A stretch of DNA of 64,000 nucleotides from Saprospiraceae bacterium (lineage in GTDB: Bacteria > Bacteroidota > Bacteroidia > Chitinophagales > Saprospiraceae), in the NCBI GenBank assembly GCA_020627785.1, contig JAHDGF010000014.1, positions 17,262 through 81,261 on the forward strand, in the 5' to 3' direction. The position numbers and the translations under genes are program-made. This document shows positions 34,622-43,555 of the stretch, one piece after another; the stretch's first letter is position 1; each line of letters starts with the position of its first letter. The notes beneath the pieces are model-generated. The model was not told where the DNA came from. It ran no database searches and worked only from the letters and a program-made list of their open reading frames with translations.

Positions 34622-37600
34622 ATGAATCACCTTATAAGTAAAATTTTGTTCCTCGGTTTGATTTTCTATGCGCTGACTGTAACTGCACAAGTCGACATGG
34701 ATCAATTAAATGCGCTAGAATTTAGATGTATTGGCCCAGCAGGAATGAGCGGTAGAATAACAGCTATTGATGCGGTAGAAAGTAACTCCAATATTATTTA
34801 TGTTGGTTCTGCTTCTGGAGGAGTATGGAAATCTGTCAACGGAGGAACCACGTGGGATCCTATTTTTGATGATCAGGCCTCATTGTCCATAGGCGCTCTG
34901 AAAATAAATCAAAATAATCCTGCAGAAATATGGGTTGGAACTGGGGAAGGAAACCCGCGGAATTCACATAATAGTGGGAAAGGAATTTTTAAGTCTATTG
35001 ATGGGGGTAAGACTTGGATGCATTTAGGTCTTGAAAAGACAAAATTGATTCATCGTATTATAATTAATGAAAACAATCCTGATGAAGTAATCGTAGGAGC
35101 TATGGGTTCTGCTTGGGGTACATCCCCGGACCGTGGTGTTTTTAAAACTACGGATGGCGGAAAGAGTTGGAAAAAGATTCTATATGTAAATGATCAAACG
35201 GGTGTGGCTGACATGGTTCAGGATCCCACCAATCCAAACAAGATCATTGCAGCCATGTGGGAGTTTGGTCGAACGCCTTGGGATTTTAATTCTGGTGGAG
35301 AAGGTAGTGGTCTTTATACTACCTATGATGGAGGTGAAAATTGGAAGAGGATGACAACGGAGGAGGGTATGCCCAAAGGTATTCTTGGAAGAATAGGCTT
35401 AGCAATTGCACCGAGTAATCCTGATCTTATCTATGCCTTAATTGAGGCCAAAGAGAATGGTTTGTATAAATCCACAGATGGAGGAGATAATTGGAGTTTG
35501 GTGTCTACTGAGAATATTGGTAATAGGCCATTTTATTATGCAGAAATTTATGTAGATCCATCCAACGAAAATAGAATATTCAATTTATGGTCTTATGTTT
35601 CTAAAAGTGAAGATGGAGGTAAGACTTTTAAAACGATCATGGATTATGGAAATAGTGTTCATCCAGATCATCATGCTTTCTGGATAGATCCAAATGATCC
35701 TAAGTTCATGATTGATGGTAATGATGGAGGATTAAATATTTCTCGAGATGGTGGAAAGAATTGGCGGTTTGTACATAATCTGCCTGTAGGACAGTTTTAT
35801 CATGTGGATGTAGATGATGACTTTCCTTATAATGTCTATGGAGGAATGCAAGATAATGGGAGTTGGATCGGTCCAGGCTTTGCGCTGAAAAGTGGAGGAG
35901 TGGCTGAAGCGGATTGGCAAGAGTTGTATTTTGGTGATGGCTTTGATGTGGCACCTTTACCTGGGAATAGTCGATTTGGGTATGCTATGTCGCAGGGAGG
36001 TAACTTAGGCAAGTATGATCGATTAACAGGTCATGCTGAATTTATCAAACCTAATGTTGCTGATAGTTTAAACCAACGATTCAATTGGAATGCCGCATTG
36101 GCGCTTGATCCATTTAGTGCAGATGGTCTTTACTATTGTAGTCAGTATGTTCATTACAGCCCTGATCAAGGACGTTCATGGACAACCATCTCAGGAGATT
36201 TGACGACCAACAATCCAGATAAATTGCATCAGGATGTTTCGGGTGGTCTGACCATTGATGCAACCAATGCGGAAAACCATTGTACAATTTTAGCTGTAGC
36301 TCCATCTCCGCATGAGAAAGAGGTAATCTGGGTAGGAACAGATGATGGGAAGTTACACATTACAAAAAATGGAGGGGATGACTGGACAGAAATTGGAAGT
36401 CGGTTACCAGATGTTCCTAAAAATGCTTGGATCCCTCAAATTGAATTATCAAAAATTAATAAGGGAGAGGCATTCATTGTTGTTAATAATTATCGCCAGA
36501 ATGATTGGGGTGCTTACTTATATCATACCCAAGATTATGGAGCGACTTTTAAAAGAATTGTGAATGATGATCAGGTCAAAGATTTTGTTTGTTCTGTTGT
36601 GCAAGATCCAGTTGAGGAGAATCTACTTTTCTTAGGAACTGATGGGGGATTATATGTGAGTTTTGATAAAGGTTCTAAGTGGAACAAATGGGGTGATGAT
36701 CTTCCTAATGTACAGATCCGAGATATGAAAATCCAAAATCATTTTGATGATTTGGTGTTGGGAACTTTCGGACGTGCCTTTTGGGTATTGGATGATATTA
36801 GCCCATTGAGAGAAATGGCCCAAATGGATTTAGGGAAGACTGATTTTAAATTATGGGCACCATCTAAAGCCTATCGAGCATATCGTAAATCATATAAAGG
36901 TGTGCGATTCTATGCACAAGCAACATTCCAAGGAGAGGATAAAAGAATGGGTGCACGAATGAGATATTGGAAGAAACCAAAGGATAAAAAAGATGAATCA
37001 AAACCTGGTGATGAGATAAGTAAAGAGTCAGGTAAAAAAGCTAAAAAATCTAAGACCAAAAAGAAAGAAAAGCCTGAGGAGATGGTTAAAGATGCAGGTA
37101 AAGATGAAATGAAAGGCAAGGGGAAAAAGGATAAGAAAAAATCGAAGTCTCAGGTTATTGTTATTAACGCCACCGGTGATACCATTAGACAATTCAATAC
37201 TAAGCTAAAGGGTGGTCTTAATACGGTAGTTTGGGGATTGGATCAGAATGGAGTGAGGACTCCCAGTAGAGGAGAACGAAAGGAAGATGATTCACCTGGT
37301 GGTGTTCCTGCCCCTCCTGGAATGTATACGGTATTTGTTGAAGATGGAAATATAAAAGACTCTTGTATGGTGGAATTATTAAGGGATCCGAGAGTACCAA
37401 TGTCTGAAAGAGAGGTGCAAGCGGGTATTGCTGCTACTCAAGAGTTTAATGAAATCATTGGTAAAAGTGCAGAAGCTTATGACCAATTAAAGGATGCAAA
37501 AAAGACCATAGGATTGGTTGAGAAAATAATTGCTACTCAAGAAGATTCAACGGTCGTAGATTTGCAGGATACGATTAAGAGCATGAAGACTACGATAGAT

Positions 37601-37885
37601 TCATTGATGAATTTATACATGGATCCTCCAGGATTGAAAGGCATACAACGTAATCCTAAAACCATCAATTCTAATCTTTGGCGTACGCGATCTTATTTAA
37701 GAGCGACGGATGGTCCACCTTCTCCAAATGGTCAGATTAAGATTGATCAGGTAACAGAGTTGGCGAAACAGGTCATTCAAGGAGGAAATGAATTTTTCGA
37801 AAAAGATTGGGTCCAATTTAGGAAGATGTATGAGGCTCTGGAGTTTAATTTATTTAAAGACATTGAGCCAGTGAAGATTGAATAA
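34622..37885 (+). CDS. secreted BNR/Asp-box beta-propeller protein (VPS10/sortilin-like 'glycosyl hydrolase')
   Basis: A 1087-residue exported protein. Signal peptide to VTAQ (about 23), then about 700 residues of beta-propeller with Asp-box (BNR) motifs S-x-D/N-G-G-x-T/N-W (SVNGGTTW, SIDGGKTW, TTDGGKSW, TYDGGENW, STDGGDNW, SRDGGKNW). After it comes a strongly basic, Lys-rich low-complexity stretch (about residues 785-850), a FlgD-like Ig fold (GLNTVVWGLDQNG, APPGMYTVFVEDG) and a helical C-terminus. Similar proteins are common in Bacteroidota and are often labelled glycosyl hydrolases, but I see no catalytic residues that prove this. No T9SS domain. A terminator follows; it is monocistronic. 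Confidence 0.82.
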   Translation: MNHLISKILFLGLIFYALTVTAQVDMDQLNALEFRCIGPAGMSGRITAIDAVESNSNIIYVGSASGGVWKSVNGGTTWDPIFDDQASLSIGALKINQNNPAEIWVGTGEGNPRNSHNSGKGIFKSIDGGKTWMHLGLEKTKLIHRIIINENNPDEVIVGAMGSAWGTSPDRGVFKTTDGGKSWKKILYVNDQTGVADMVQDPTNPNKIIAAMWEFGRTPWDFNSGGEGSGLYTTYDGGENWKRMTTEEGMPKGILGRIGLAIAPSNPDLIYALIEAKENGLYKSTDGGDNWSLVSTENIGNRPFYYAEIYVDPSNENRIFNLWSYVSKSEDGGKTFKTIMDYGNSVHPDHHAFWIDPNDPKFMIDGNDGGLNISRDGGKNWRFVHNLPVGQFYHVDVDDDFPYNVYGGMQDNGSWIGPGFALKSGGVAEADWQELYFGDGFDVAPLPGNSRFGYAMSQGGNLGKYDRLTGHAEFIKPNVADSLNQRFNWNAALALDPFSADGLYYCSQYVHYSPDQGRSWTTISGDLTTNNPDKLHQDVSGGLTIDATNAENHCTILAVAPSPHEKEVIWVGTDDGKLHITKNGGDDWTEIGSRLPDVPKNAWIPQIELSKINKGEAFIVVNNYRQNDWGAYLYHTQDYGATFKRIVNDDQVKDFVCSVVQDPVEENLLFLGTDGGLYVSFDKGSKWNKWGDDLPNVQIRDMKIQNHFDDLVLGTFGRAFWVLDDISPLREMAQMDLGKTDFKLWAPSKAYRAYRKSYKGVRFYAQATFQGEDKRMGARMRYWKKPKDKKDESKPGDEISKESGKKAKKSKTKKKEKPEEMVKDAGKDEMKGKGKKDKKKSKSQVIVINATGDTIRQFNTKLKGGLNTVVWGLDQNGVRTPSRGERKEDDSPGGVPAPPGMYTVFVEDGNIKDSCMVELLRDPRVPMSEREVQAGIAATQEFNEIIGKSAEAYDQLKDAKKTIGLVEKIIATQEDSTVVDLQDTIKSMKTTIDSLMNLYMDPPGLKGIQRNPKTINSNLWRTRSYLRATDGPPSPNGQIKIDQVTELAKQVIQGGNEFFEKDWVQFRKMYEALEFNLFKDIEPVKIE

Positions 37886-37915
37886 TAATTTAGTCAAAGT
37901 ATTATCCACCAACTT

Positions 37916-37952
37916 ATGGGCATGAATCTTTTTAAAAGTCATGCCCTTTTTA
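37916..37952. terminator. bidirectional terminator between the BNR gene and the SCO gene
   Basis: Perfect 8-bp stem GGGCATGA / TCATGCCC with a 13-base loop, followed by TTTTTA on the plus strand. It lies between two convergent stops. Confidence 0.8.
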
Positions 37953-38588
37953 TTCTTTACTTGCAAGAAGTATCTCAACATCTTCAGCTAAACGATTTAG
38001 ATCTTCTTTAATCAAGCCCGTATAAATGCCTCGAATTCTTCGATGTCTATCTACTAAGATAAATTTATCTGTGTGTAGGAATTCATCCTCATCTTGTGTG
38101 AAGCCAAACTGTTCCTCTGCAAAGTAGGATTCACGGGCAAGCTTATAAATTTCTTCCTCAGGCCCTGTAACCAATTTCCATCGCTTATAATCTACATTCA
38201 TATTTTCGGCGTAGAGATTAAGGACATCAACAGAGTCTTTCCACGGCATGACCGTATGTGAAAGTAGCTGAAAGTCTGGTTGGGTTATGAATTTGTTTTG
38301 AAGGCCTTCCATGGCACGGGTCAGTTTAGGGCAGATGCTCGGGCAGCTGGTGAAGAAAAAGTTGGCAACATAGACCTTGCCGTCCATTTTTGCCTGATCC
38401 AGTTTTTTACCTTTGTGATCTGTAAAATTGAAGGGGTCTATTGTGTGTATCTTAGAATAATCTGCTGAGTTAATGGGAATCCACTCAGGCCTGTAGTCAG
38501 TTGAATTGTAAAAGGGAAGGGTGGAAACCTTGGTTTCAGTGCAGGATAAAAAAAAGAGAATGATGAGGTAGCTTGATAATTTTTTCAT
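37950..38588 (-). CDS. SCO family protein (SCO1/SenC/PrrC), lipoprotein
   Basis: A 212-residue thioredoxin-fold lipoprotein (lipobox FFLSC, Cys16). The SCO signature FFFTSCPSICPK gives the CxxxC copper-binding or redox pair (Cys82, Cys86), and the distal conserved His appears in FLHTDKFILVD. Such proteins deliver copper to the Cu-A site of cytochrome c oxidase or act as thiol reductases in the periplasm. ATG 38588 is chosen over an in-frame TTG at 38606 because it starts the lipoprotein signal and follows the previous stop by one base. It is second in a run of lipoprotein genes. Confidence 0.9.
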   Translation of the reverse strand: MKKLSSYLIILFFLSCTETKVSTLPFYNSTDYRPEWIPINSADYSKIHTIDPFNFTDHKGKKLDQAKMDGKVYVANFFFTSCPSICPKLTRAMEGLQNKFITQPDFQLLSHTVMPWKDSVDVLNLYAENMNVDYKRWKLVTGPEEEIYKLARESYFAEEQFGFTQDEDEFLHTDKFILVDRHRRIRGIYTGLIKEDLNRLAEDVEILLASKE

Positions 38589-38589
38589 T

Positions 38590-38988
38590 TTAGTTTTTTG
38601 GCTCAAAAATTATCGTGTCTAATTCAGGATTTTTTACAACTCCATTCATGCAAAAGGATGAAAATAATAAACCATACTTTCGGCCGTCTTTTATGGTAAT
38701 GTTTTGAAGTACTTTTCCATCAATGGAAAAAAGTTTTTCATGAACGACATTTCCCATTTTGTACATTCTTTCTACTTGCAGATTTCCATTTGGAAACCAT
38801 TCTTGGTGAATGCTATCTTTCTGTCCAGATCGAAAATGTGTCAAAGAAGCTCTGTTCCCATTTTCGTGGGTGGTCACCTTTGAGGTTATGGGGTCTTTGG
38901 AGTAGGATTGGGTAGATGATTCGAAATTGCAGCTACTAGCCAAGACTAAGGCAATAAGAAGTGGCCATAAATTATTGAAGCTCATCAT
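38590..38988 (-). CDS. lipoprotein with MORN/YwqK-like repeats
   Basis: A small (about 132-residue) predicted lipoprotein: MMSFNNLWPLLIALVLASSC, lipobox at Cys20. The mature part has two or three loose repeats of the MORN_2/YwqK type (EWFPNGNLQVERMYKMG, LFSIDGKVLQ), which form short beta strands. The start is uncertain between ATG 38988, ATG 38985 and a TTG further up. Its stop is one base from the SCO start, so they are cotranscribed. No function can be assigned; proximity to SCO suggests a respiratory or copper context, which is inference. Confidence 0.65.
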   Translation of the reverse strand: MMSFNNLWPLLIALVLASSCNFESSTQSYSKDPITSKVTTHENGNRASLTHFRSGQKDSIHQEWFPNGNLQVERMYKMGNVVHEKLFSIDGKVLQNITIKDGRKYGLLFSSFCMNGVVKNPELDTIIFEPKN

Positions 38989-39046
38989 ATATAGAATAAA
39001 TCTATATATAATAAGCTTCAATTCATAACCTCTAAACGTTATTTTC

Positions 39047-39466
39047 TTATTTCACCTTGAATGAAATGTTTTCGTTGGTTTCAGCTACTCCTTCTTCATG
39101 GCCCCAAACTTTCGCCGTAAGGACTAAGTTGGTGCCTTCCTCTACATCTAATGTAAAGTCATCATGCCATTCATGGTGGCCTGTTGGTACATGTACATGT
39201 GGTATTTCGGGCTCGTTATAAATTACTTCTCCGGTTGTTTCATTCGTGATTTGGACATTGATGTGGTGAATGGTTCCATTATTTTCTTCATCGAAATTTA
39301 TGTGTAATTCAATGGATTCACCTGCGATTTGGTCATCACTGGTCGGAGACATTATCGTAATCGAGTAGGTTGTTTCTTCTTCAGTGTTATGATCCTCTTC
39401 TCCATTATTATCGCTACAACTTATTATTAAAAACGGAATGAACATCAGCGTCAAAATCCTTAGCAT
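39047..39466 (-). CDS. histidine-rich small lipoprotein
   Basis: A 139-residue lipoprotein (MLRILTLMFIPFLIISC). It has a very acidic linker (residues 19-31), then an Ig-like beta fold. His residues cluster in HHINVQ, PHVHVPTGHHEWHDD and WGHEEG (ten His within about 65 residues), a pattern suggestive of metal binding. I do not recognise a family. It precedes the MORN lipoprotein and SCO genes on the same strand (58 bp gap), so a copper- or zinc-handling role in the periplasm is a reasonable but unproven guess. Confidence 0.7.
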   Translation of the reverse strand: MLRILTLMFIPFLIISCSDNNGEEDHNTEEETTYSITIMSPTSDDQIAGESIELHINFDEENNGTIHHINVQITNETTGEVIYNEPEIPHVHVPTGHHEWHDDFTLDVEEGTNLVLTAKVWGHEEGVAETNENISFKVK

Positions 39467-39660
39467 CTTATTGTTTTATTTGAGTAATAGCGGCAAACTT
39501 AGTTTAGTTGGTAGTAGGATTCAAGTAAATTCTATAATAGAAGTCCCTGTTGTGTTCCAAAAAGACAAATAGACTAGTATTTGAAATTATAATGAGAGTA
39601 AATTAAGCTCCTCCATTCATGAGCAAACTTCCACTTTGTTGATTGCGACGCTCCAATGGC

Positions 39661-40356
39661 TTAAAATAATTGACGTGCCATTAATAGAAAGGAGAGAAGG
39701 GCAATCGAACAAATGAATACCGTGATTGTAAGTCTACTTGATCTTTGATGTGAAATTTTATAGTAGATGGAAAATCTTTGAATATCTTTTCTGATCTCTA
39801 CGAAAATATTTTCTAGAGTTTTGAAAATCCCGTAGGCTAGTAAAGAAACAAATCCTGACAGTCCCAAAATGATTAAAATTCCTTTATTCATATCTATTGG
39901 TAGCAATTCTTTAGCAGTAATAAATATGAGAAAGCTCATCAAGTGAATGCCGATAATATGGAGGATGTATCTAGATGAAATGTGCATCGACTCTAGGAAG
40001 AGTAATTTGGTCTTTTGGTGTTTTTGGGTGACACCATGATATTCTACGCTTCGTTTTTGTTGACTTCTATTTCTCCTCGTTCGGATACTTTCTTCAGGCT
40101 CGGTGACAACATTTATGGAATACTCTGATTCCTCAGCTTTTTTCATTAGCTGCCACCTTTTTAAATCATAAATCGTTCTTGTTTTATTGTTGCTAAGGAC
40201 CTCATAGGCTTCTGTAATCGCAATGAATTTTTTTGCTGATTCAGGTTCTTGATTTTTATCTGGATGATATTTATTTGCAAGAATGTAGTAGTTTTTTTTA
40301 ATCTCCGATTTGGTGGCCTTTGACTTGACCCCTAATAAAGAGTAATAATCCAACAT
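39661..40356 (-). CDS. membrane-anchored J-domain (DnaJ-like) protein
   Basis: A 231-residue protein. J domain at residues 1-65 with the essential HPD (31-33) in YILANKYHPDKNQ. A polar linker rich in Arg and Gln follows (about 80-110), then three transmembrane segments (about 120-140, 150-175, 210-230). The HPD motif stimulates DnaK ATPase; the membrane part suggests recruitment of DnaK to a membrane client. ATG 40356 is preferred because it begins the J domain directly (MLDYYSLLGV); an earlier GTG at 40383 overlaps the amidohydrolase. Only one base separates it from that gene's stop, so they form an operon. Confidence 0.88.
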   Translation of the reverse strand: MLDYYSLLGVKSKATKSEIKKNYYILANKYHPDKNQEPESAKKFIAITEAYEVLSNNKTRTIYDLKRWQLMKKAEESEYSINVVTEPEESIRTRRNRSQQKRSVEYHGVTQKHQKTKLLFLESMHISSRYILHIIGIHLMSFLIFITAKELLPIDMNKGILIILGLSGFVSLLAYGIFKTLENIFVEIRKDIQRFSIYYKISHQRSSRLTITVFICSIALLSFLLMARQLF

Positions 40357-40357
40357 C

Positions 40358-42067
40358 TTATAATTGGTATTTAATTTTACCACCCACTATGGTATATAAA
40401 ATATTTGCGGAGAGTAATTCTTCGTCACTACAGGTTAAAAGATTTTTATCGAGAATAACAAAATCCGCATACTTGCCTACATCAATGGATCCTTTTTCAT
40501 TCTCTTCGAAGCCGGCATAGGCTGGAGCCATGGTGTAGGAATAAAGTGCTTCTTCTCTAGTCATTCGTTGTTGTGGAATGAATTCCATATCAGGATTTGT
40601 TCGCTTTCTCGTGACACTGGCATAAATGCTAGCCATGGGATCTACATCTTCTACTGGAGCGTCTGTTCCATTGACCACTACAGCGCCGGCATCTAGTAAT
40701 GATCGCCAAGCATAAGCTCCTTCTTCTGATCGTTCGTGGCCGAGTCGCGTTTCCACAAATGGCGCATCAGATGTACAATGAACTCCTTGCATGGAAGCAA
40801 TGGCTCCAATCGTTTTAAACCTTGGAATGTCATCCGGGTGTAAGTGCTGAGCATGCTCAACTCTCCATCTGAGGTCTTGAACGGTGTCTCGATTTTTGTA
40901 AGCTTCAAAAATATCAAGGGTCAACCGATTGGCCTTGTCACCAATGGCGTGTACACACAGCTGCATGTTGTTATCATAAGCGATTTTTGCAATCTTTTCT
41001 ACCTCCGAAACTTCGGTGGTATTCTGTCCGTAAAATCCTTCTTTATCTGCATATTCTTCCAACATCCATGCACCGTGCGCTCCCAATGCTCCATCAAGTT
41101 CTGACTTCAATGCTCGGCAACTGTAAAAACCATCACCAACACCCAACATTCTATAATCGCTGATCTTTCCGTTCAATTCTTCTGCGCTATGTCTTGCCAT
41201 CACCCAGAGTCTAATATCCAGCTCTCCATTTCTAGCCATCTCTTCATACCATTCTAGTTCGTAAAATTTTGAGCCAGCGTCTTGAAAAGAGGTAATGCCT
41301 TTTCCGAGCGCTTCACTTTCTGCCAATTTTATAGCTTCCTTCCAGATTACTTTTCTTTCCGCCTCAGGCATCTCTGCAAGGTAATCTTCATAGGTACGTC
41401 TTATAGCAGTCATGGCTCTTTCTTCAAAAACTCCGATGGCATTTTTGTCTCGGTCTCTAATTATTTTTCCACCATCGGGATCTGGAGTTTCTAAGTTTAC
41501 ACCAGCAAGTTCCATCGCCTTTTCGTTGGCAAAAAGGGAGTGTCCACTAGCGTGTACCAATATCACTGGATGGTCAGGAGCGATTTCGCTTATGCTGTGG
41601 TGTGTTGGATATTTTTGTTCACTTTGTTCTGGAGCCACGGTGAATTTTTCTTGATGCCAACCTCTCCCATAGATCCAAGCACCTGGCTCAAGGTCTTTAA
41701 CTTTGGATTCAACCTTGGCTGTGATTTGTTGCCAAGAGGTGTCTTTTAAGAAGTTTAAATTTTGGATACTTTTACCAAGGCCAGAATAATGGCCGTGACC
41801 TTCGATAAAACCTGGCATTAAAAATTGACCCTTTGCGTCTAATTCTGATGCGACATTTGCGTAAGCGATCTTCAAATCTTCCGCTTTACCTAGAACCACA
41901 ATCTTTCCATCTTTAACGCCAATGGCATCATATTCCACCTTCGTGGAACTGACTGGATAGATGTCAGCATTGGTGATGAGCAGGTCTAAAGAGTTATCTG
42001 AGCCAGAGCAACCGATAAATAGGAAATAAATCAAAATCAATTTCCAACTGTATTCATTAAATTTCAT
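40358..42067 (-). CDS. amidohydrolase family protein (YtcJ-like), lipoprotein
   Basis: A 569-residue metal-dependent hydrolase of the amidohydrolase-3/YtcJ group. N-terminal lipoprotein signal (LILIYFLFIGC, Cys20), then the TIM-barrel with metal-ligand motifs GHGHYSGLG (HxH), CVHAIGDKA and EHAQHLHPDD, and the catalytic Asp in NGTDAPVEDVDPM. The C-terminal beta sandwich ends in KYADFVILDKN. It probably hydrolyses an amide or ester of a small compound at the periplasmic face; the substrate is unknown. It is cotranscribed with the J-protein. Its promoter overlaps that of the divergent polyprenyl synthase gene. Confidence 0.9.
   Translation of the reverse strand: MKFNEYSWKLILIYFLFIGCSGSDNSLDLLITNADIYPVSSTKVEYDAIGVKDGKIVVLGKAEDLKIAYANVASELDAKGQFLMPGFIEGHGHYSGLGKSIQNLNFLKDTSWQQITAKVESKVKDLEPGAWIYGRGWHQEKFTVAPEQSEQKYPTHHSISEIAPDHPVILVHASGHSLFANEKAMELAGVNLETPDPDGGKIIRDRDKNAIGVFEERAMTAIRRTYEDYLAEMPEAERKVIWKEAIKLAESEALGKGITSFQDAGSKFYELEWYEEMARNGELDIRLWVMARHSAEELNGKISDYRMLGVGDGFYSCRALKSELDGALGAHGAWMLEEYADKEGFYGQNTTEVSEVEKIAKIAYDNNMQLCVHAIGDKANRLTLDIFEAYKNRDTVQDLRWRVEHAQHLHPDDIPRFKTIGAIASMQGVHCTSDAPFVETRLGHERSEEGAYAWRSLLDAGAVVVNGTDAPVEDVDPMASIYASVTRKRTNPDMEFIPQQRMTREEALYSYTMAPAYAGFEENEKGSIDVGKYADFVILDKNLLTCSDEELLSANILYTIVGGKIKYQL
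41856..41867 (+). repeat. TTTGCGNAAGCG word, copy 7 (N=T)
   Basis: Exact plus-strand copy inside the amidohydrolase gene (IAYANV codons on the minus strand). Confidence 0.6.
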
Positions 42068-42076
42068 TGATAAAAA

Positions 42077-42084
42077 TATCTTTG
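42077..42084 (+). promoter_or_regulatory. -7 promoter element TATCTTTG for polyprenyl synthase
   Basis: Exact TAnnTTTG, 19 bases before the ATG at 42104. Confidence 0.65.
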
Positions 42085-42086
42085 AG

Positions 42087-42094
42087 GCAAGATA
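42087..42094 (-). promoter_or_regulatory. candidate -7 element for the amidohydrolase gene
   Basis: TATCTTGC on the minus strand (TAnnTTTG minus one T), 19 bases before the ATG at 42067. It lies only two bases from the opposing promoter box. Confidence 0.45.
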
Positions 42095-42103
42095 ACCAAC
42101 CTT

Positions 42104-43084
42104 ATGCCAAAAAGCATTTTAGAACTACAGAAAAAATATCTGGATGCACTGGGCCAACTAAACTACCCAGAGCAGCCGAATAATCTTTATGAGCCAGTAA
42201 AGTACCTCTTGGAGCTGGGTGGTAAGCGGATCAGACCAGTCCTTGTACTGGCAGGTGCTGATATGTTTGATGGCGATTTGGATCGAGCGATGAATATGTC
42301 TCATGCGGTAGAATTCTTCCATAATTTTTCTTTGATGCACGATGACATTATGGATGATGCTGATCTGCGTAGAGGTTCTCAGACGGTTCATACAAAGTAT
42401 GATGTTAATACAGCGATTCTTTCCGGGGATGTCATGTTAATTTATGCCTACCAATTTATTGAGCAATATGAACCTGAGGTCTTGTCTCAATTGTTTACTC
42501 TTTTTAATAAAACTTCTGTTCAAATCTGCGAAGGCCAACAACTAGATGTTGATTTTGAGACAAGGGAAGAGGTGGCCATTGATGACTACTTAAAAATGAT
42601 CACTTACAAAACTGCAGTGCTGTTGGGTGCCTCGTTACAATTTGGAGGAATCGTTTCTGGGGCGAGCAAGAAAGACCAGGAGCATTTGTATAATTTTGGT
42701 AAGAACATAGGCATAGCTTTTCAGGTTCAAGATGATATTTTAGATGTCTTTGCAGAGTCGCAGGCTTCTGGAAAAAAGAAGGCAGGTGATATTCTACAAA
42801 AGAAGAAAACCTATTTGTATTTAAAATCTTTAGAGATTTTATCTGAATCACAGAGTGAAAGATTGCGATACTTATTTTCTGATCAGAAAGAGGTGGAGGG
42901 TCAATCGTTAATTGATGAAACTTTAGCGCTCTTCAAAGATTGTCATGTGAAGGTTTATGCTCAAGAATTGAAAGAAAGTTATCAGCAATTAGGGCTTTCA
43001 CATTTGCAAATGATTGCAAGGCCAGAAGAGCATAAAGAAATCTTGTTGAATTTTGCTGAAAACTTGTTGAACCGGGAGAGCTAA
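42104..43084 (+). CDS. polyprenyl synthetase (trans-isoprenyl diphosphate synthase)
   Basis: A 326-residue all-helical enzyme that condenses IPP with allylic diphosphates. The first aspartate-rich motif is HDDIMDDADLRRG (D80, D81, D84), with two extra residues before the RR pair; the second is QVQDDILD (D210, D211, D214). GGKRIRP at about 39-45 binds IPP. The residues just before the first DDxxD (FFHNFSLM) have bulky aromatics, which often limits the chain to C15-C20, so geranylgeranyl or farnesyl diphosphate is likelier than a long quinone tail; this is inference. Its stop abuts the convergent metalloprotease stop with no gap. Confidence 0.93.
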   Translation: MPKSILELQKKYLDALGQLNYPEQPNNLYEPVKYLLELGGKRIRPVLVLAGADMFDGDLDRAMNMSHAVEFFHNFSLMHDDIMDDADLRRGSQTVHTKYDVNTAILSGDVMLIYAYQFIEQYEPEVLSQLFTLFNKTSVQICEGQQLDVDFETREEVAIDDYLKMITYKTAVLLGASLQFGGIVSGASKKDQEHLYNFGKNIGIAFQVQDDILDVFAESQASGKKKAGDILQKKKTYLYLKSLEILSESQSERLRYLFSDQKEVEGQSLIDETLALFKDCHVKVYAQELKESYQQLGLSHLQMIARPEEHKEILLNFAENLLNRES

Positions 43085-43555
43085 TTATTGAAATAACTCA
43101 TCGAGTAATTCCTTCCTAGTAAATTCAGAATAATTACTCATACACTCCACACCAGTTCCTGGTTCCATAATGCTTAGGCAGGCCCCGGAAGGAGTTGAGG
43201 CACTAGTATGATCTCGATCAAGGACGCAATGTCCCAATTCATGAAACATGACATACTCTTTGCGTAATTCTGAGGCCAGTTTCCAGTATACGGGATCAAT
43301 ATTTATGGCTAAACCATTTCCTGACTGATCTCTATTGCATCTACCAAGTACATTGGGGTCTCCGATGTTCTGAAAATTTACTTCTATATCAAGGGAATCT
43401 ATGTGTAAATCTATGCCTCTCTCATTCGCTTCAAAGATGAAGGCTTCAACAAAAGGAAGAAGATCCTCATCGATCGGTCCTTTTAATTCATCGGGGTTGC
43501 AACCAAAGGTGATTATAAGAAGTGTGCTGGCGAGTATTAATAGATATTTAGTCAT
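43085..43555 (-). CDS. putative zinc metalloprotease lipoprotein
   Basis: A 156-residue predicted lipoprotein (LLIITFGC, Cys19). The catalytic-looking motif is FHELGHCVLDRDH: HExxH at residues 105-109 and another His at 116 as possible third zinc ligand. Conserved Cys residues (73, 110 and two near the C-terminus in ACLSIM and VECMSN) could form disulfides. An Ile-Met in SIMEP may be the Met-turn of a metzincin-like fold. I cannot name the family. ATG 43555 overlaps the stop of the upstream membrane-protein gene (ATGACTAA), so they are translationally coupled. Confidence 0.75.
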   Translation of the reverse strand: MTKYLLILASTLLIITFGCNPDELKGPIDEDLLPFVEAFIFEANERGIDLHIDSLDIEVNFQNIGDPNVLGRCNRDQSGNGLAINIDPVYWKLASELRKEYVMFHELGHCVLDRDHTSASTPSGACLSIMEPGTGVECMSNYSEFTRKELLDELFQ

